Source of the DNA: Bacteroides timonensis
GTDB taxonomy: Bacteria > Bacteroidota > Bacteroidia > Bacteroidales > Bacteroidaceae
Length of the DNA stretch: 64,000 nucleotides
Direction: 5' to 3'
NCBI RefSeq assembly: GCF_000513195.1
Contig: NZ_CBVI010000048.1
Coordinates: 1 to 64,000 of the forward strand
In this document: positions 60,329 to 64,000 of the stretch, piece by piece
Layout of the letters: each line of letters begins with the position of its first letter
How positions within the stretch are numbered: the first letter of the stretch is position 1
Notes under the pieces: generated by a model
Told to the model about the DNA's origin: nothing
Databases searched by the model: none
Seen by the model: only the letters and a program-made list of their open reading frames with translations
Position numbers and translations under genes: made by a program

Positions 60329-61663
60329 ATGTCAAGATTTGAAATAAAGATGCCCAAATTGGGTGAAAGTATAACCGAAGGTACCATCATCTCATGGTCG
60401 GTACAAGTAGGAGACATCATTAAGGAAGATGATGTGTTGTTTGAAGTAAATACCGCTAAGGTTAGTGCCGAAATACCATCTCCGGTAGAAGGTAAAGTCG
60501 TGGAAATTTTATTTAAGGAAGGAGATACCGTAGCTGTGGGTACGGTGGTGGCTATTGTCGATATAGGAGGTGAAAACTCCGAGGATGAGGGTGTTGCGGT
60601 TGTTTCTAAGACTGCCTCTGAGGAAACTCCTCAAATCAAGGCTGTAAAATCGGAAGAAGAACGTTGGTATTCGCCTGTAGTTCTTCAGTTGGCTCGTGAG
60701 GCCGGCATTCAGCCTAAAGAACTGGATACTATTTCGGGTACCGGATATCAGGGCCGGGTGAGCAAGAAGGACATCAAGAGTTACATTGTCCGGAAACAAA
60801 GTGGTGGTACCACCACGGCGCAACCTGCTGTTAAGCCAAGTCCGCAACCTGTTGCAAGCGTTGCACCGCAACCGGTAGCTACAGCACCTGCCCAGTCGTC
60901 TGCTAAACCTGCTGCAACTCCTGAAGTACAACGTACTACACCTGCTTCCGGCACATTCTCAGCAGAAGGTGTTGAAGTAAAAGAGATGGATCGTGTACGT
61001 AAGGTGATAGCCGACCACATGGTAATGTCTAAACATACTTCCCCGCACGTAACCAATATTGTGGAAGTAGATGTAACGAAACTTGTGAAGTGGCGTGATA
61101 AGAATAAAGACGCTTTCTTACGTCGTGAGGGAGTGAAACTTACGTATATGCCTGCCATCACAGAAGCTGTGGCGAAGGCGCTGGCTGCTTACCCGCAAGT
61201 GAATGTATCGGTAGAGGGATATAATATCTTGTTCAAGAAACATATCAATGTCGGTATTGCCGTTTCTCTGAATGATGGCAATCTGATTGTTCCGGTGGTT
61301 CGTGATGCCGATCGTCTGAACCTGAACGGACTTGCCGTAGCCATTGATTCACTGGCACTCAAGGCTCGTGATAATAAGCTGATGCCCGATGATATTTCCG
61401 GTGGCACTTTTACGATTACGAACTTCGGTACATTCAAGTCTTTGTTCGGTACACCTATCATCAATCAGCCTCAGGTGGCTATACTGGGAGTAGGATACAT
61501 CGAGAAGAAGCCTGCCGTAATAGAGACCCCGGAAGGGGATGTGATTGCCATCCGTCATAAGATGTATCTGTCCCTTTCTTATGACCATAGAGTCGTGGAT
61601 GGTTCATTAGGTGGCAACTTCCTCTATTTTATTAAAGATTATCTGGAAAACTGGAAAGAATAA
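60329..61663 (+). CDS. 2-oxoacid dehydrogenase E2 (dihydrolipoyl acyltransferase)
   Basis: A 444-residue core enzyme. One lipoyl domain (1-77) has the target Lys44 in NTAKVSAE. A peripheral-subunit-binding domain follows (about 112-148; LAREAGIQPKELD, GYQGRVSKKDI), then an Ala/Pro/Gln linker, then the catalytic domain (about 215-444) with SYDHRVVDG near the end. The substrate cannot be fixed; one lipoyl domain and the fused E1 suggest a branched-chain or pyruvate type. It lies 65 bases after lplA and 18 bases before E1. Confidence 0.94.
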   Translation: MSRFEIKMPKLGESITEGTIISWSVQVGDIIKEDDVLFEVNTAKVSAEIPSPVEGKVVEILFKEGDTVAVGTVVAIVDIGGENSEDEGVAVVSKTASEETPQIKAVKSEEERWYSPVVLQLAREAGIQPKELDTISGTGYQGRVSKKDIKSYIVRKQSGGTTTAQPAVKPSPQPVASVAPQPVATAPAQSSAKPAATPEVQRTTPASGTFSAEGVEVKEMDRVRKVIADHMVMSKHTSPHVTNIVEVDVTKLVKWRDKNKDAFLRREGVKLTYMPAITEAVAKALAAYPQVNVSVEGYNILFKKHINVGIAVSLNDGNLIVPVVRDADRLNLNGLAVAIDSLALKARDNKLMPDDISGGTFTITNFGTFKSLFGTPIINQPQVAILGVGYIEKKPAVIETPEGDVIAIRHKMYLSLSYDHRVVDGSLGGNFLYFIKDYLENWKE

Positions 61664-61681
61664 CTTAATACCTTGATAAGT

Positions 61682-63718
61682 ATGAAAAAGTACAATATAA
61701 AAACCACAGATGTGGAACTGCTGAAGAAATGGTATTACCTGATGACGCTGGGGCGTGCGCTCGATGAAAAGGCGCCCGCTTACCTGTTGCAGTCCCTTGG
61801 CTGGTCCTTTCACGCTCCGTATGCCGGACATGACGGGATCCAGTTGGCCATCGGACAGGTATTTACCAAAGGAGAAGACTTTCTTTTCCCTTACTACCGT
61901 GATATGTTGACTGCCCTTTCCGCCGGAATGACGGCAGAAGAACTTATACTGAATGGCATCTCCAAAGCTACTGATCCGGGAAGTGGCGGACGCCATATGT
62001 CCAATCATTTTGCCAAACCCGAATGGCATATCGAGAATATATCCTCGGCTACAGGTACGCATGATCTTCATGCAGCCGGTGTGGCACGTGCAATGGTATA
62101 TTATGACCATAAAGGAGTCGTTATTACTTCACACGGCGAATCTGCCTCATCCGAAGGCTTTGTCTACGAAGCTGTCAATGGTGCCAGCCTTGAACGCCTG
62201 CCCGTTATTTTTGTATGGCAGGATAATGGATATGGTATATCTGTTCCGAAGAAAGACCAGACGGCAGCCCGTAAAGTGGCGGATAACTTCTCCGGATTCA
62301 AGAATCTGAAGATTATCCATTGTAATGGAAAAGATGTGTTCGACTCCATGAATGCCATGACCGAGGCCCGTGAGTATGCATTGTTGAACCGGAATCCGGT
62401 AATCGTACATGCCAATTGTGTCCGTATCGGTTCCCATTCCAACTCTGACAAAGATACTTTGTACAGGGATGAAAATGAACTGGCTTATGTGAAAGAGGCT
62501 GATCCGCTGCTGAAGTTCCGCCGGATGCTGTTGCGTTACAAGCGTCTCACCGAAGAAGAGCTGAAAGAAATAGAGGAGAAAGCAAAGAAAGACCTGGCTG
62601 CTGCCAATCGTAAGGCGCTGACAGCTCCCGATCCTGATCCTAAAACCATTTTCGACTATGTATTGCCGGAACCTTACGAACCGGAAAAATATAAAGATGG
62701 GACACATCGTGAGACAGAAGGAGAGAAGAAATTCTTTGTAACTGCCATCAATGAAACGCTGAAGGCAGAGTTCCGCCATAATCCTAACACCTTTATCTGG
62801 GGGCAGGATGTTGCCAATCGGGATAAAGGAGGAGTGTTCAATGTGACCAAAGGCATGCAACAGGAATTCGGTGAAGCTCGTGTGTTCAGTGCACCTATTG
62901 CCGAAGATTATATTGTCGGCACAGCAAATGGTATGAGCCGTTTTGATCCTAAAATCCGGGTAGTGATAGAGGGGGCAGAGTTTGCCGACTATTTCTGGCC
63001 TGCCGTAGAACAATATGTGGAATGTACCCATGAATATTGGCGTAGCAACGGACAGTTCGTTCCTAATGTAACTTTACGTCTGGCTTCCGGTGGTTATATC
63101 GGTGGCGGACTCTATCACTCGCAAAATCTGGAGGGCGCTTTGGCTACTTTGCCCGGAGCGCGGATTGTTTGTCCATCCTTTGCCGATGATGCTGCCGGAC
63201 TGCTCCGTACAAGTATACGTTCCCGTGGGTTTACGCTGTTTATTGAACCGAAATCATTATATAATTCCGTAGAAGCAGCCACCATCGTCCCTGATGATTT
63301 TGAAGTTCCTTTTGGGAAAGCGCGCGTTCGTCGTGAGGGCAGTGATCTGAGTATTATAACCTATGGTAACACAACGCATTTCTGCTTGAATGTTGCCGAA
63401 CGTTTGGAAAAAGAAGCTGGCTGGAGTGTGGAAGTGATTGATATCCGTTCTTTGATACCGTTGGATAAAGAAACCATTTATGAGTCTGTGAAGAAGACCA
63501 GTAAAGCCCTGATTGTTCATGAAGATAAAGTATTTGGTGGCTTCGGTGGTGAGATAGTAGCCAGTATTGGTACAGACTTGTTCCGTTACTTGGATGCACC
63601 GGTGCAGCGTGTAGGTTCTACCTTTACTCCTGTAGGTTTTAATCCGATACTGGAACGTGCTATTTTGCCGGGTGCAGATAGAATTTATGAAGCAGCCAAG
63701 AAGCTGTTGGAATATTAA
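61682..63718 (+). CDS. 2-oxoacid dehydrogenase E1, alpha and beta fused
   Basis: A 678-residue thiamine-diphosphate enzyme that decarboxylates the 2-oxoacid and loads E2. ATG 61682 is chosen over an upstream TTG (61673). Residues 1 to about 325 are the alpha part (FPYYRDMLTAL, GGRHMSNHF, HGESASSEG, VWQDNGYGIS); about 345-678 are the beta part (WGQDVANRDKGGVF, AEDYIVGTANGMS, LRLASGGYIGGGLYHSQNLE, FIEPKSLY, VHEDKVFGGFGGE). In many bacteria these are two genes. With E2, E3 and ligase in line, the complex is complete. Confidence 0.93.
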   Translation: MKKYNIKTTDVELLKKWYYLMTLGRALDEKAPAYLLQSLGWSFHAPYAGHDGIQLAIGQVFTKGEDFLFPYYRDMLTALSAGMTAEELILNGISKATDPGSGGRHMSNHFAKPEWHIENISSATGTHDLHAAGVARAMVYYDHKGVVITSHGESASSEGFVYEAVNGASLERLPVIFVWQDNGYGISVPKKDQTAARKVADNFSGFKNLKIIHCNGKDVFDSMNAMTEAREYALLNRNPVIVHANCVRIGSHSNSDKDTLYRDENELAYVKEADPLLKFRRMLLRYKRLTEEELKEIEEKAKKDLAAANRKALTAPDPDPKTIFDYVLPEPYEPEKYKDGTHRETEGEKKFFVTAINETLKAEFRHNPNTFIWGQDVANRDKGGVFNVTKGMQQEFGEARVFSAPIAEDYIVGTANGMSRFDPKIRVVIEGAEFADYFWPAVEQYVECTHEYWRSNGQFVPNVTLRLASGGYIGGGLYHSQNLEGALATLPGARIVCPSFADDAAGLLRTSIRSRGFTLFIEPKSLYNSVEAATIVPDDFEVPFGKARVRREGSDLSIITYGNTTHFCLNVAERLEKEAGWSVEVIDIRSLIPLDKETIYESVKKTSKALIVHEDKVFGGFGGEIVASIGTDLFRYLDAPVQRVGSTFTPVGFNPILERAILPGADRIYEAAKKLLEY

Positions 63719-63735
63719 TTTAATAATAAGTTATT

Positions 63736-64000
63736 ATGAAAGAGATAGGATTATTTTATGCAATGAATGCTGCCAAGACTTCTCATATCGCAGAGAAGAT
63801 ACGTGAGAAGCTTGGACACAAAGAAGTAGAAATGATTATAATAGAAAAGGCTTGGCAAAATGATTTTCAGGCTTATGATAAACTGATAGTAGGTGCCTCC
63901 ACCTGGTTCGACGGTGAATTGCCTACCTATTGGGACGAAATGATACCGGAGATAGAAAGCCTCGATCTGAAAGGTAAGAAAGTTGCTCTCTTCGGACTTG
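63736..64000 (+). CDS. fldA: Flavodoxin, N-terminal part (runs off the window)
   Basis: The first 88 residues of a long-chain-type flavodoxin: an FMN-phosphate-site strand (IGLFYAMNAAKTSHIAEKI), the YDKLIVGASTWFDGELP flavin loop and KGKKVALFGL. The usual T/S-x-T-G-x-T phosphate loop is replaced by AMNAAKTSH, so the FMN site is divergent. It starts 17 bases after E1 and may be co-transcribed. The remainder, and so the completeness of the gene, is outside the window. Confidence 0.85.
   Translation, partial: MKEIGLFYAMNAAKTSHIAEKIREKLGHKEVEMIIIEKAWQNDFQAYDKLIVGASTWFDGELPTYWDEMIPEIESLDLKGKKVALFGL

Noticed and set aside
1..64000. tRNA, rRNA, riboswitch or insertion-sequence transposase
   Set aside because: None was recognised in any spacer by reading; covariance-model searches could not be run.

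Overview
The window looks like a Bacteroides-type chromosome (Bacteroidetes). The evidence is direct: at least ten promoters carry the Bacteroides -7 box TAnnTTTG, and there are GldH, RicT, TonB-dependent-receptor, fimbrillin and DUF3943 families and a TamB/TamA-like pair. The start of the window is visibly AT-richer than the rest. No rRNA, tRNA, cas or transposase gene was recognised.

Layout. Bases 1-10212 hold one AT-rich, single-strand cluster for making and exporting a ribosomal peptide. It contains a double-glycine-leader precursor with six cysteines, two copies of a 'small secreted protein + DUF4369/TlpA thioredoxin' module, a VKOR-thioredoxin membrane protein interrupted at a run of eight A, a C39-peptidase ABC exporter, an HlyD adaptor, a short LanC-like protein without zinc ligands and a GT4 glycosyltransferase. 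The second module still carries a precursor leader, but its core peptide has been lost. The products point to oxidative folding outside the cytoplasm, leader removal during export, and possibly glycosylation.

From 10971 to 30577 come a sigma-54 response regulator, a cyclophilin lipoprotein, an M16 peptidase, a MATE transporter, a large hybrid histidine kinase, a transglutaminase-like protein, the TamB/TamA-like envelope pair, a nucleotidyltransferase, a GH43-like remnant and a DUF3943 protein. From 30855 to 38405 come a zeta-toxin-like pair, a histidine-kinase remnant, an ABC-F ATPase, an M13 peptidase and purH. From 38537 to 44318 runs mreB-mreC-mreD-mrdA-rodA, the cell-shape operon. Facing it are gldH, ricT and holB, then metF and a fimbrillin/FISUMP lipoprotein. 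From 50718 onward come metA (acetyl-type by sequence), a U32 peptidase, a zinc-ribbon membrane protein, and a TonB receptor transcribed behind a LuxR-type regulator with a histidine-rich linker. The window ends in a complete 2-oxoacid dehydrogenase set (lpdA, lplA, E2, fused E1) and the start of a flavodoxin.

The most unusual signal lies between genes. Four intergenic regions carry short arrays with an exact or nearly exact 22-bp period (11 bp in one of them), each built from a different word. One of them is followed by five units at exactly 32 bp, and the pair is bracketed by an inverted repeat of about 77 bp. Other spacers hold large composite palindromes, one family in two copies. At two genes these repeats abut or form the start of the reading frame.
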